A DNA stretch of 64,000 nucleotides from Micromonospora sp. NBC_01740 (GTDB taxonomy: Bacteria; Actinomycetota; Actinomycetes; Mycobacteriales; Micromonosporaceae). The translations under genes were made by a program, and so were the position numbers. This document shows, piece by piece, positions 11,644 to 20,038 of this stretch. Under the pieces are notes generated by a model. That model saw nothing but the letters and a program-made list of their open reading frames with translations, made no database searches and was not told where the DNA came from. Each line of letters begins with the position of its first letter. The stretch's first letter is position 1. The stretch is from positions 3,410,001 through 3,474,000 of the forward strand of contig NZ_CP109150.1 in assembly GCF_035920365.1 (NCBI RefSeq), in the 5' to 3' direction.

Positions 11644-12078
11644 TCAGTCGAGACAGAACTCGTTGCCCTCGACGTCCTGCATCACGAGGCACGACTCGTC
11701 GTAGCCGTCGGCAGTCAGTAGTCGCACGCGCACCGCGCCGAGCGCGACCAGTCGTGCGCATTCGGCCTCAAGCGCGGCCACGCGCTCCTCACCCACGAGC
11801 CCGGTGCCGACCCGCACGTCGAGGTGCAGCCGGTTCTTGACGACCTTGCCTTCGGGAACGCGCTGGAAGAACAGTCGCGGGCCCACGCCTGTGGGATCGC
11901 CGCATGCGAACGCGGAGCCCTGCCGCTCAGGCGGCAGCGCGCGATCGAAGTCGTCCCAGGTGGCAAACCCCTCAGGTGGAGGCGGTACGACGTATCCCAA
12001 CGCCTCGCACCAGAAACGAGCGACGCGCTCAGGTTCTGCGCAGTCGAAGGTGACCTGGACCTGCTTGACCGACGCCAT
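11644..12078 (-). CDS. VOC-superfamily (glyoxalase-like) protein
   Basis: The 144-residue protein starts KQVQVTFDCAEPERVARFWC, the typical first beta-alpha unit of the glyoxalase/bleomycin-resistance fold. It has FFQRVPEGKVVKNRLHLDVR in the middle and ends VMQDVEGNEFCLD, the usual last strand with a metal-ligand Glu. No substrate can be assigned. ATG at 12078 is preceded by GGTGG. It is divergent from the HTH/Clp-N pair. Confidence 0.88.
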   Translation of the reverse strand: MASVKQVQVTFDCAEPERVARFWCEALGYVVPPPPEGFATWDDFDRALPPERQGSAFACGDPTGVGPRLFFQRVPEGKVVKNRLHLDVRVGTGLVGEERVAALEAECARLVALGAVRVRLLTADGYDESCLVMQDVEGNEFCLD

Positions 12079-12162
12079 CGGACCACCATAGAGGCGGGAT
12101 CTTCCGTCGTCTCCCCGGTTTCGCTGCGCACCCACGCCTGGCACCCGGTGCCCGGACGAAGT

Positions 12163-12207
12163 TGTCAACATGGGTTGACAGTGCGGCGATGTCAACGTAA
12201 GTTGACG
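12163..12207 (+). promoter_or_regulatory. Twin palindromic operators upstream of the HTH gene
   Basis: Two near-identical 18-base sites lie 27 bases apart: TGTCAACATGGGTTGACA at 12163-12180 and TGTCAACGTAAGTTGACG at 12190-12207. The second ends two bases before the ATG at 12210. The half-sites are GTCAAC/GTTGAC. Their position over the start suggests autoregulation by the HTH protein and a nearly leaderless transcript. Confidence 0.8.
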
Positions 12208-12209
12208 AC

Positions 12210-12446
12210 ATGAGTCAGGCAACGGAACTCGCGGCGGCAGCCGGCAGCACCGACCCCCGGGTCGGGCTGCGCGCCGTCCGCGCGCTGCGCCGGTTGCTCG
12301 AACGGCTCGAGGTGGTCCAGGTGGACAACGCCCGTCGACAGGGCTGGTCCTGGCAGGAGATCGCCGACGAGCTCGAGGTCAGCCGGCAGGCGGTCCACAA
12401 GAAGCACGCCGGTCGTCCGGCGGTCGGATCTTCCTGGGAGGCGTGA
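12210..12446 (+). CDS. Small helix-turn-helix DNA-binding protein
   Basis: In this 78-residue protein most of the chain is one HTH unit: ARRQGWSWQEIADELEVSRQ followed by AVHKKHAGR. A preceding helix (VRALRRLLERLEVVQVDNAR) probably mediates dimers. It overlaps the Clp-N gene by one base (TGATG), so the two are translationally coupled. The twin palindromes just upstream are the likely target. Pairs of this HTH with a Clp N-domain protein recur in actinomycetes; the physiological signal is not known to me. Confidence 0.9.
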   Translation: MSQATELAAAAGSTDPRVGLRAVRALRRLLERLEVVQVDNARRQGWSWQEIADELEVSRQAVHKKHAGRPAVGSSWEA

Positions 12447-13024
12447 TGTTCGAACGGTTCACCGACCGGGCCCGCACGGTCGTGCGGTACGCCCGGGACG
12501 AGGCCCGGACCGAGGGCGAGCGGCCCGTCGGGACCGAGCACCTGCTGCTCGCCCTGCTCTCGGACGGCGACAACCTCGCCGCCCGGGTGCTCGCCGAGGC
12601 CGGCCTCCGCGCCGACGACCTGCGGGCCCGCGTCCGCCGGCACACCGTGCGGGGAGCCACCGGCCTCGCCGACGCCGACGCCGCGGCCCTGCACGAGATC
12701 GGCATCGACCTGGCCGCCATCGTGGCCCGGATCGAGGAGTCCTTCGGCCCGGACGCGCTGCGCGAGGCCGCGCCGGCGCCGCGCCGCCGCTGGGGTCGCC
12801 GACGGTACGCGGGCGGCCCCTTCTCCCCGCGCGCCAAGAAGGTGCTGGAGCTGGCGTTGCGTGAGGCGCTGCGACTGCACCACCGCCACATCGGCACGGA
12901 GCACATCCTGCTCGGCGTGCTCCGCGAGGGTCATGGGCTGGGCGCACGGGTGCTCACCGAGGCCGGCGCCGACCTCGACGACCTGCGCCGCCGCGTCGAG
13001 ACCGCCCTCCGCACCCCCGCCTGA
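12446..13024 (+). CDS. Clp N-terminal-domain protein without ATPase
   Basis: The 192-residue protein has two Clp N repeats. The first is MFERFTDRARTVVRYARDEA with VGTEHLLLALLSDG. The second begins FSPRAKKVLELALREALRLH with IGTEHILLGVLREG. These domains normally bind substrates or adaptors at the front of ClpA/ClpC. Here no AAA+ module follows, so it may act as an adaptor or decoy for ClpC (inference). ATG at 12446 lies four bases after GGGAGG; GTG at 12443 is too close to that site. It is coupled to the HTH gene. Confidence 0.9.
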   Translation: MFERFTDRARTVVRYARDEARTEGERPVGTEHLLLALLSDGDNLAARVLAEAGLRADDLRARVRRHTVRGATGLADADAAALHEIGIDLAAIVARIEESFGPDALREAAPAPRRRWGRRRYAGGPFSPRAKKVLELALREALRLHHRHIGTEHILLGVLREGHGLGARVLTEAGADLDDLRRRVETALRTPA

Positions 13025-13183
13025 CCAAACCCTCACCTCACCCACCCCACGTCCTGCCCACCCCACCCGCGGCTGGGCCCGGCCCACTCCGGCCGGCGCA
13101 CCCTCGGCCCACCTCACCTCCGGCCCACCCCCACCCCCACCCACGGCCCGGCCCACTCCGGCGCACCTTCGGCCCGGCCCGGT

Positions 13184-13238
13184 GATCATGAGGTTGGCGG
13201 GGATGTCGATCTCAAGCGCCGCGGTCGACCTCATGATC
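13184..13238. repeat. GATCATG-type intergenic palindrome, copy 1
   Basis: GATCATGAGGT at 13184-13194 is inverted at 13228-13238 (ACCTCATGATC). It shares the outer GATCATG(A/C)GGTTG pattern with the larger palindrome at 37878-37962. It lies in a C-rich gene-free stretch (13025-13384), which otherwise holds only low-complexity CCCACC runs and a palindrome at 13307. Confidence 0.7.
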
Positions 13239-13306
13239 GGCGGGCCGACGGCGGGGTGGAGAGGGGGTGCGGGTGGGGTGGGAGGTGGGGGACGGTCGGG
13301 GCGGGG

Positions 13307-13320
13307 GCAAACGCGTTTGC
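13307..13320 (+). promoter_or_regulatory. Palindrome GCAAACGCGTTTGC, possible operator
   Basis: This perfect 14-base palindrome lies about 65 bases upstream of the lipid kinase start. The shape is like LacI-type operators (AAACG-CGTTT), but no LacI gene is in the window. Confidence 0.45.
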
Positions 13321-13384
13321 GCTGCGCGTAACATCACCGCGCCGCCGGGTCGCTGCCGTGCCGGATCTGCTGCACACTGGCGCC

Positions 13385-14392
13385 GTGGACCCTCGACAGG
13401 ACAAGCGACGCGCGGCACCCGACGGCGGTGGCCTGCGCTCCGCCGTGGTGGTCAACCCGGTGAAGGTGGCCGACCTCGACGAACTGCGTCAGACGGTCCA
13501 CGACGCCCTCGCGGCGGCCGGCTGGCCCGAGCCGCTGTGGTTCGAGACCACGGTCGAGGACCCGGGCCGCGGCCAGACGCAGGAGGCGGTGGAGGCCGGC
13601 GTGGACGTCGTCTTCGCCTGCGGCGGCGACGGCACCGTGATGGCCTGCGTCAGCGGCCTGGTCGGCACCGAGGTGGCGCTCGCCGTGCTGCCCCAGGGCA
13701 CCGGCAACCTCCTCGCGGCCAACCTGGGCCTCTCGGGCGACCTGGCCGCCGGGCTGGAGGTCGCCGTCGAGCGTGGCCGCCGGCTGCTCGACGTCGGCGC
13801 GGTCGAGGACCACTACTTCACGGTGATGGCCGGCATGGGCTTCGACGCCCAGATGCTCGCCGACACCTCGGAGACCACCAAGAAGCGGATCGGCTGGCCG
13901 GCGTACGTCGTGGGGGCCGCCCGGCACCTGCGCGACCGACCGATGCGGGTCTCGATCCGCATCGATGACCAGCAGCCGATCCGCCGCCGGGCCCGCTCCG
14001 TCCTCGTCGCCAACGTCGGCCGCCTCCAGGGCGGGGTGCGGCTGCTCACCGACGCCGAACCGGACGACGGCTACCTCGACGTCGCGGTGCTCACCCCGCG
14101 CACGCTGCGGCAATGGCTGGCGCTCGGCTGGGCGGTCGTACGCCGGCAGGACCGCGTCCCCCGCATGGAGGTCTTCAAGGCCAGGCGGGTGGAGATCACC
14201 AGCAACCGGGCCCAGCCCCGGGAGCTCGACGGCGATCTCATCGAGCCGGGTCGCACCCTGAAGGCCGAGATCCGGCGGCGGGCGCTGTGGCTCTGCGTGC
14301 CGCAGCCGGCGCAGGATCCCGACCTGGCCGAGGACGCGCAGGCGGCCGCCGAGCGTGGTGAGCAGTTGATCGAGGAAGCCCGCCGTGAGTAG
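13385..14392 (+). CDS. Diacylglycerol kinase-family lipid kinase
   Basis: The 335-residue protein has the DAGK catalytic domain. It starts SAVVVNPVKVADLDELRQTV, then FACGGDGTVMACVSGLVGT, the GGDGT nucleotide loop of this kinase superfamily. Next is LPQGTGNLLAANLGL, and later MAGMGFDAQMLADT and VEITSNRAQPRELDGD. It likely phosphorylates a diacylglycerol-type or related lipid at the membrane. GTG at 13385 gives the family-length N-terminus; longer frames run through low-complexity DNA. Its end overlaps the next gene by eight bases, so the two membrane-related genes form an operon. Confidence 0.92.
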   Translation: MDPRQDKRRAAPDGGGLRSAVVVNPVKVADLDELRQTVHDALAAAGWPEPLWFETTVEDPGRGQTQEAVEAGVDVVFACGGDGTVMACVSGLVGTEVALAVLPQGTGNLLAANLGLSGDLAAGLEVAVERGRRLLDVGAVEDHYFTVMAGMGFDAQMLADTSETTKKRIGWPAYVVGAARHLRDRPMRVSIRIDDQQPIRRRARSVLVANVGRLQGGVRLLTDAEPDDGYLDVAVLTPRTLRQWLALGWAVVRRQDRVPRMEVFKARRVEITSNRAQPRELDGDLIEPGRTLKAEIRRRALWLCVPQPAQDPDLAEDAQAAAERGEQLIEEARRE

Positions 14393-15386
14393 CACCCGGA
14401 TCGTGCCGGAGACCCGGCTGATGTCCGACGAGGAACTCAACGCCGACGACGCCTGGCACACACTGCGCCGGCAGGGCGGCTGGCACCTGCTGCGCGACGC
14501 GTTCATCCGGTTCCGCTACGGCGACGGGTTCAGCCACTCGCGCGCCTTCGCGCTGCAACTCTGCCTCGCCGTGGTGCCGTTCCTGATCGCGCTGACCGGC
14601 CTGATCAGCGAACTCGGCGTGGAGGAGGGCGGCCGGGTGGTCGCCGACACGGTCCTGGCCCTCACCCCCGGGGCGAGCGAACCGATGGTGGCCGAGCTGC
14701 TCGGCGAGGGAGACCGCACCGAACGCGCCGGGGAGCTGGCGCTCGGCCTCGGCATGCTCACCGGCCTGGTCGCGCTGACCACCACCATGGCCCAGATCGA
14801 GCGCGGCGCCAACCGGATCTACGGCGTGGAGCGGGACCGGCCCGCGCTGTGGAAGTACGTCCGCGCCAGCGTCCTCGCCCTCACCGCCGGCGTACCGGCG
14901 CTCACCGGCTTCCTGATCCTCGTCGGCGGCGGCCCGATGGGCGACTCGGTGCAGCGACACTACGCCTGGGGCGAGTTCGCCAACGGCCTCTGGAACGTGG
15001 TGCGCTGGCCGCTCAGCCTGGGCCTGACCGTCCTCGCCGTCGCGGTGATCTTCCGGCACGCCCCCCGCCGCAAGCAGCCCGGCCTGTCCTGGCTCTTCTT
15101 CGGCGCCGGCATCGCCACCGCGCTGTGGTGGCTGGCCAGCCTGCTGCTCGCCGCGTACGTGCGGTTCAGCGGCGGGTTCGGCCAGACGTACGGGGCGTTG
15201 ACCGGGATGATGGCGTTGCTGCTCTGGGCCAACCTGACCGGCATGGCGCTCTTCGGTGGACTCTCCTTCGCCGCCCAGCTGGAGGCGCTGCGCATCGGGG
15301 CGCGCGAGCCCGCCCAGCCCGACCTCTGGGAGCCCGAGGCCGAGCGCCAGGAGATCCACGACACGGGCGAGATGAGCTCCCTCTAG
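14385..15386 (+). CDS. YihY/BrkB-family inner-membrane protein
   Basis: The 333-residue protein has about six hydrophobic segments, for example AFALQLCLAVVPFLIALTGL, VLALTAGVPALTGFLILVGG, and later WLFFGAGIATALWWLASLLL and GMMALLLWANLTGMALFGG. The family motif with SRAFALQL and an R-Y-G-D-G-F-S segment before it fits YihY. Family members are often misnamed ribonuclease BN; a transport or envelope role is likely but unknown. The GTG start at 14385 overlaps the lipid kinase gene by eight bases. The tail after residue 300 is hydrophilic and acidic. Confidence 0.9.
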   Translation: MSSTRIVPETRLMSDEELNADDAWHTLRRQGGWHLLRDAFIRFRYGDGFSHSRAFALQLCLAVVPFLIALTGLISELGVEEGGRVVADTVLALTPGASEPMVAELLGEGDRTERAGELALGLGMLTGLVALTTTMAQIERGANRIYGVERDRPALWKYVRASVLALTAGVPALTGFLILVGGGPMGDSVQRHYAWGEFANGLWNVVRWPLSLGLTVLAVAVIFRHAPRRKQPGLSWLFFGAGIATALWWLASLLLAAYVRFSGGFGQTYGALTGMMALLLWANLTGMALFGGLSFAAQLEALRIGAREPAQPDLWEPEAERQEIHDTGEMSSL

Positions 15387-15465
15387 CTCCGCATCGGACA
15401 TCCCTCGGTGTACGCGGAGCGCCGATCGGGTAATGCGGCACGCCAGAAGCGAGAGGGAGGCTGCC

Positions 15466-16956
15466 GTGGGCGCGGTCAAAGAGGCGTTACGACGACCCTT
15501 GGGTCACTTCACCGAACGTACGCTCGCCGGACTGGCGATCGTGCTCGGTGCCGGGGTCGGGTTCGGGATTCTCCTCGTCCTCGTCCGGACCCGGTGGTCC
15601 CCGCTCCACGACGTCGACCACGGCGTGGCCCAGTGGCTCAACGACCTGGTCGCCCCGCACGGGCCGCTGGTGACCGTGCTCAACGCGCTCACCGACCTCG
15701 GCGGGAGGGCGGTCATCATCTGGCTGGTGTCGGTCGCCGTGGTCGGCCTGCTGATCCGCAAGCAGGGCCGGCTGGCGGTGTTCCTGATCGTCACCGGCGT
15801 CGGCGCCCTCGTCCTCGACCCGGCGCTCAAGACGCTTGTCGACCGGCTGCGCCCCGAGGTGGACGTGCCCATCGGCACGTACGCCGGGGACAGCTTCCCC
15901 AGCGGCCACGCGCTCGGCTCGATGGTCGCGTACGGGGCGCTGCTGCTGGTCTTCCTGCCGGCCATGTCGCGCCGCTGGCGCAAGCCCGCGATCGCCCTGG
16001 TCGCCCTCGTCGTCTTCCTCATCGGACTGACCCGGATCGCGCTGGGCGTGCACTTCGTCTCGGACGTGCTGGGGGCCTGGCTGCTCGGCGCCGCCTGGCT
16101 CGGCGTCACCGCGTACGCCTTCCGGCTCTGGCGGTTGGAGCGCGGCCGGCCGGTCCCGGCGTTGACCGAGGGGCTGGAGCCGGAGGCCGCGCACGACGTG
16201 GCGCCCGCCCCCGACGAGGCGCACCTGCTGCCGCACCCCCGGGCCGCCGTGTTCGAGCTGATCGTCGGATGGGTCCTGATCCTCGGCGCGCTCTACGGCT
16301 TCGGCATGTTCGTCAGCTACCACGCCGGCGGCACCTTCTTCGCCACCCTGGACACGGACGTGCCGAGGTGGTTCGCCGAGCACCGCACCCCCGGCCGGGA
16401 CGACTTCAGCTACTGGTGGAGCAAGGTCGGCGACACCCACGCCATCCTGCTCATCTCGCTGGTCTTCTGCCCGATCGTGCTGGCCGTGTGGCGGCGTTGG
16501 CGGCCGGTGCTCTTCGTGGCACTGACCATGTTCGGCGAGCTGAGCCTCTTCCTCGCCTCCGCCGCCGCGGTCGACCGGCCGCGACCGCCCGTCGGCAACC
16601 TCGACGGGCCGATGCCGACCTCCTCCTTCCCGTCCGGCCACATCGCCGCCACGCTCTGCGTCTGGGTGGCGATCGCGGTGATCGTCTTTCCGCGTACCGA
16701 CCGGTGGTGGCGGTGGCTCTTCGTGGCGCTGGCGGTCGTGATGCCGACCGGGGTGGCGATCAGCCGGATGTACCGGGGGATGCACCACCCCACCGACTTC
16801 ATGGGCGCGATCATCCTCACCACCCTCTGGATCGGGCTGCTCTACTGGGTGCTCCGCCCCAACGAGGACGTCCACGAGGGCAACCGGCCGAGCATCGAGT
16901 CCGAGGACGTGCACACCCTCGACGACGAGCTGGCCAAGGCCGGTCGGGCGGACTGA
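15466..16956 (+). CDS. Membrane phosphatase with two PAP2 domains; TTA codon at position 8
   Basis: The 496-residue protein contains two complete PAP2 (lipid phosphatase/VPO) units in tandem. Unit one: KTLVDRLRP, SFPSGHALGSM, then TRIALGVHFVSDVLGAW. Unit two: AVDRPRPP, SFPSGHIAAT, then SRMYRGMHHPTDFMGA. Each supplies the K(x6)RP, PSGH and SR(x5)H(x3)D active-site motifs, with membrane helices between. Likely substrates are phosphatidate or undecaprenyl diphosphate. GTG at 15466 follows GGGAGG at five bases and is preferred over the frame from 15433. Codon 8 (15487-15489) is TTA, so translation probably depends on the bldA tRNA. It precedes an EEP-family hydrolase by eight bases. Confidence 0.92.
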   Translation: MGAVKEALRRPLGHFTERTLAGLAIVLGAGVGFGILLVLVRTRWSPLHDVDHGVAQWLNDLVAPHGPLVTVLNALTDLGGRAVIIWLVSVAVVGLLIRKQGRLAVFLIVTGVGALVLDPALKTLVDRLRPEVDVPIGTYAGDSFPSGHALGSMVAYGALLLVFLPAMSRRWRKPAIALVALVVFLIGLTRIALGVHFVSDVLGAWLLGAAWLGVTAYAFRLWRLERGRPVPALTEGLEPEAAHDVAPAPDEAHLLPHPRAAVFELIVGWVLILGALYGFGMFVSYHAGGTFFATLDTDVPRWFAEHRTPGRDDFSYWWSKVGDTHAILLISLVFCPIVLAVWRRWRPVLFVALTMFGELSLFLASAAAVDRPRPPVGNLDGPMPTSSFPSGHIAATLCVWVAIAVIVFPRTDRWWRWLFVALAVVMPTGVAISRMYRGMHHPTDFMGAIILTTLWIGLLYWVLRPNEDVHEGNRPSIESEDVHTLDDELAKAGRAD

Positions 16957-16964
16957 CGCCGCCG

Positions 16965-17774
16965 ATGCTGCGGGCGATGACCTGGAACATCCGGACCGGC
17001 GGACGGGACTCCGGCGGCGCCGACCGTCGGGACCTGCTGATCCGGGTCGTCGCCGACCAGCGGCCGGACGTGCTGGCGTTGCAGGAACTGCGGCACTTCG
17101 ACTCCGGCGACGTGCTCGCCGACTTCGCGGGCCGGGTGGGGATGCGTCCCCACCTGGCCCGTTCCTGCTTCGGCCAGCCGGTGGCGGTGCTGCTGCGCCC
17201 GCCGCTGCGCGCTTTCACCGCGACCCGGGTACGCCGGCCGTTCCACCATGCCGCGCAGCGGGTCACCGTGGCGACCACCGCCGGCCCGCTGACGGTGCTG
17301 AGCGTCCACCTCGACCCGTACTCGGGGCTGCGGCGGCGCGTCGAGGCCGGCTGGGCCGCCGCCGCGCTGCGCCGCGCGCCGGGGGAGCTGGCGCTGCTGG
17401 CCGGTGACCTCAACACCCTCGACCCGGTCGCCGACCACACCGACCGCATCGCCCGGCTCCCGGCCGCGTACCGCCGCCGTCACCTGCGCCGGGACGGGCG
17501 GACGGTGGAGACCCGGGCGGTGGCCCGGCTGCTCGCCGCCGGCCTGGTCGATCTGTACGCGACGGCGGGGGCGCCCGGCGGCGGGCTGACCGCGCCCACC
17601 CGGCACGGCGGCGGGGCGGAGTTCTCCGGGATGCGGCTGGACTACCTGTTCGGCACGGCGGCGCTCGCCGGCCGGGTGCGCGACTGCCGGGTGCCGCGGG
17701 GCGGCGAGACCGAGTACGCCTCCGACCACTATCCGGTGGTGGCGGACCTGGACCTGGACCTCGACCCCGCCTGA
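16965..17774 (+). CDS. Endonuclease/exonuclease/phosphatase-family protein
   Basis: The 269-residue protein shows the EEP metal-hydrolase motifs in order: MTWNIRTGG, DVLALQELRHF (catalytic Glu), SVHLDPYSGLRR, LAGDLNTLDP, RLDYLFGTA, and SDHYPVVADL at the end (catalytic Asp-His). No signal peptide is seen, so it is probably cytoplasmic. It follows the PAP2 phosphatase with an eight-base gap and may act on phosphodiesters such as phospholipid headgroups or nucleic acids; substrate unknown. Confidence 0.9.
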   Translation: MLRAMTWNIRTGGRDSGGADRRDLLIRVVADQRPDVLALQELRHFDSGDVLADFAGRVGMRPHLARSCFGQPVAVLLRPPLRAFTATRVRRPFHHAAQRVTVATTAGPLTVLSVHLDPYSGLRRRVEAGWAAAALRRAPGELALLAGDLNTLDPVADHTDRIARLPAAYRRRHLRRDGRTVETRAVARLLAAGLVDLYATAGAPGGGLTAPTRHGGGAEFSGMRLDYLFGTAALAGRVRDCRVPRGGETEYASDHYPVVADLDLDLDPA

Positions 17775-18066
17775 CCGCCCTGCCCCTGCCTACGCCCGGC
17801 CTGACCCTCTGCCCTCGCGTGCCCGCCCGGCCTGACTGCTCTGCCCGCGCCTGACCGCCCGGCCTGACCGCTCTGCCCGCGCCTGGCCGTCCGCGCTCAC
17901 CGTCCGCCCCGCTCGCCCTCACCGCCCGCCCCGCCCGGCCTGACCGCCCGCCCCGCCCGCCCCGCCCGGCCTGGCCGCCCGCCCCGCCCGGCCTGGCAGG
18001 GCGACCCCGGTCCGCCCCCGAGGGCCGGGAGGGCGGCGCGTTGTCGGTGCTGACTACCGTGAGCCG
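17775..18066. other. Gene-free low-complexity spacer
   Basis: The stretch is almost wholly degenerate repeats of CTGACCGCCCGCCC and CCGCCCGGCC. Minus-strand frames here are repeats translated and not credible genes. No clear promoter is recognisable. Confidence 0.7.
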
Positions 18067-18840
18067 GTGATCGACTCGCCGAGCGCGGACCCGGGGAACG
18101 CCGGGTCCCCACCCACCCCGTTGCTGGTCGCCGTCGTTCGGGGAATCGCGCTGGTCGTGGTGGTGCCCGTCCGGCTGGCCTGGGAGGTGGTCGCCGCCGT
18201 CGGCCGGTGGCTGCACCGCTGGCTGCTCGCGCCGCTCGGTCGGTTCCTGGACCGCTGGCTGCTGCGCCCGCTGGGCTGGCTGCTGCGGATCCTGGTGTGG
18301 GTGCCGCTGAGCTGGCTCGGCGGCGGCGTGGCCTGGCTGCTGCGGTGGCTCGGCCTTGGCCTGGCCTGGCTGCTGCGCACGCTGGTCTGGGTGCCGTTGG
18401 TGTGGCTCGCACGGGGGCTGGCCTGGCTGGCCCGGACGGTGGTGTGGATACCGCTGGCCTGGCTGGCGTACCACCTGATCTGGGTTCCGCTGCGCTGGCT
18501 GGCCCGGCTCCTCGCGCCGCTCGGACGCCTGCTGGTGGCGGGGCTCGCGGCGGTCGGGCGGTGGCTGGCGGCGGTGGGGCGGGTGCTGCTCGGCGCGCTC
18601 GGCTGGGCGTGGTGGGCCGCCGGCCGGCTGCTCTGGTGGTGCTACGCGCTCACGCTGCGGCCCTTCGTGCTCGGGGCGGGCTGGCTGTGGCGGCACGCTG
18701 TCCGCCCGGTGGGTCGGGCACTGGCGGCCGCGTGGCGGGCGACCGTGTCGCCGGCCGTCCGCTGGGTGCGCCACGCCGTCGTGGACCCGGTTCGCCAGGC
18801 GACCCGTGAGGCGCTGACCGCCCTCGGCCTGCGCGGCTGA
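18067..18840 (+). CDS. Trp/Leu/Arg-rich repetitive protein of unknown function
   Basis: I do not recognise this 257-residue protein. After a 20-residue Pro/Gly-rich start it is a run of amphipathic and hydrophobic repeats with regularly spaced Trp: WLHRWLLAPLGRFLDRWLLR, PLGWLLRILVWVPLSWLGGG, LVWVPLVWLARGLAWLARTV and similar. A unit near 20 residues of the form W-x-P-L-x-W-L-A-R-x-L can be followed about eight times. Arg residues break the hydrophobic runs, so it may lie along or in the membrane as re-entrant helices. GTG start at 18067. Codon use and the frame's GC pattern look genuine. Expansion by DNA repeat is likely. Confidence 0.65.
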   Translation: MIDSPSADPGNAGSPPTPLLVAVVRGIALVVVVPVRLAWEVVAAVGRWLHRWLLAPLGRFLDRWLLRPLGWLLRILVWVPLSWLGGGVAWLLRWLGLGLAWLLRTLVWVPLVWLARGLAWLARTVVWIPLAWLAYHLIWVPLRWLARLLAPLGRLLVAGLAAVGRWLAAVGRVLLGALGWAWWAAGRLLWWCYALTLRPFVLGAGWLWRHAVRPVGRALAAAWRATVSPAVRWVRHAVVDPVRQATREALTALGLRG

Positions 18841-18904
18841 CCCGCCGACGCCGTGACGACGGCGGGGTACCCGATGAGCGCTGCCCGACGAGCGGTGCCC
18901 GAGC

Positions 18905-19044
<140 letters not shown>

Positions 19045-19056
19045 CCCCGGGCAGGG

Positions 19057-19176
19057 TTACAGGAGCAGGTTGAGCACCACGGTCAGGACGACCGAGGCGA
19101 CGATCGAGAAGAGGATCATCAGCAGGCAGCCCAGGCCGCCGCCGGCCGGACGGATCTCCGTGTTGCCGATACGCAT
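19057..19176 (-). CDS. Small single-helix membrane protein, 39 residues
   Basis: The protein starts MRIGNTEIRPAGGGLGC and then forms one hydrophobic helix (LLMILFSIVASVVLTVVLNL). Actinomycete genomes carry similar short N-out proteins with a G-G-G-L-G-C turn; function unknown. The ribosome site AGGTGA overlaps the stop codon of the hydrolase gene upstream (gap four bases), so it belongs to the F420 oxidoreductase/hydrolase operon. Confidence 0.75.
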   Translation of the reverse strand: MRIGNTEIRPAGGGLGCLLMILFSIVASVVLTVVLNLLL

Positions 19177-19180
19177 CTCG

Positions 19181-20038
19181 TCACCTGTTCGTGAGTGTGG
19201 GGGACAGCAGGGCGCGGACCGCGTCGGCGACCTGCGCCGGGGCGGTGGTCACGACGTTGTGCGCGGCGCCCGGCACGGTGACCGTACGGGCGTGCGGCAC
19301 CAGCCGGCCCACCTGCGCGCGCCAGGACGGCGGCACGACCGGGTCCCGGGAGCCGGCCACGACCAGGGTGGGCGCGGCGATGCGGACCAGGTCCGCCTCG
19401 ATGCCGTTGCGCACCGAGTGCGACAGCGTCGCGTGGACCCGCCAGGGGCGGGCGTCGAGGACGTCCCGGAGCAGGATCGGCGCCTGCAACGGCGCCTCCC
19501 GCAGGGTGTCCACCAGCCAGCGCCCGAACTGTCCCCGTCGGGACCGGGCGGCCGGGTCGCTGGTCGGGCCGGCGAGCACCACCGCCGCGACCGCGTCGGG
19601 GTGCCGGGCGGCGAGCGCCGCGACGACCTCCGCGCCGAACGAGTGCCCGAGCAGGCAGACGGGCGGCATCCGGTACGCGGCCAGCCAGGCGGCCAGGTGC
19701 GCGGCGTGCCGGGGCACGTCGTACGCGCGGCCGGGGCGCTCGGTCAGCCCGAAGCCGGGCAGGTCGGGCGCGTACACCGGGTGGGTGTCGGCCAGCGCGA
19801 GGGCGAGCGGGGTCAGGTAGCGGTGGGACACCGCCAGCCCGTGCACCAGCACGACCGGGGTGGCGGCGGTGCCGGGGTCGCCGGCGCGGCGGGTGTGCGT
19901 ACGGATCCCGTCGACCAGCCGCCACTCGCTGGTCAGCCCGGCGGCCGGCTTCGGGGCGGCCAGCGCGAGGCGCAGCTCCGCCGGACCGAAGCGGCCCGGC
20001 GGGGTCACCCGGGGACGCCGGACCGGTGCCGCCCTCAC
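19181..20038 (-). CDS. Alpha/beta hydrolase
   Basis: The 285-residue protein has the hydrolase fold: VVLVHGLAVSHRYLTPLALA (oxyanion HG), PDLPGFGLTERPGRAYDV, nucleophile elbow CLLGHSFGAEVV (G-H-S-F-G), then APTLVVAGSRDPVVPPSW with the acid and a late GAAHNVVTTAP with the catalytic His. GTG at 20038 overlaps the stop of the oxidoreductase gene (GTGA), so translation is coupled. Substrate unknown; context suggests a modification or detoxification pair with an F420-dependent enzyme. Confidence 0.9.
   Translation of the reverse strand: MRAAPVRRPRVTPPGRFGPAELRLALAAPKPAAGLTSEWRLVDGIRTHTRRAGDPGTAATPVVLVHGLAVSHRYLTPLALALADTHPVYAPDLPGFGLTERPGRAYDVPRHAAHLAAWLAAYRMPPVCLLGHSFGAEVVAALAARHPDAVAAVVLAGPTSDPAARSRRGQFGRWLVDTLREAPLQAPILLRDVLDARPWRVHATLSHSVRNGIEADLVRIAAPTLVVAGSRDPVVPPSWRAQVGRLVPHARTVTVPGAAHNVVTTAPAQVADAVRALLSPTLTNR

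Noticed and set aside
13025..13384. Short C-rich repeats as a possible small RNA or gene
   Set aside because: Low complexity with no start, ribosome site or stable unique fold apart from the listed palindromes.
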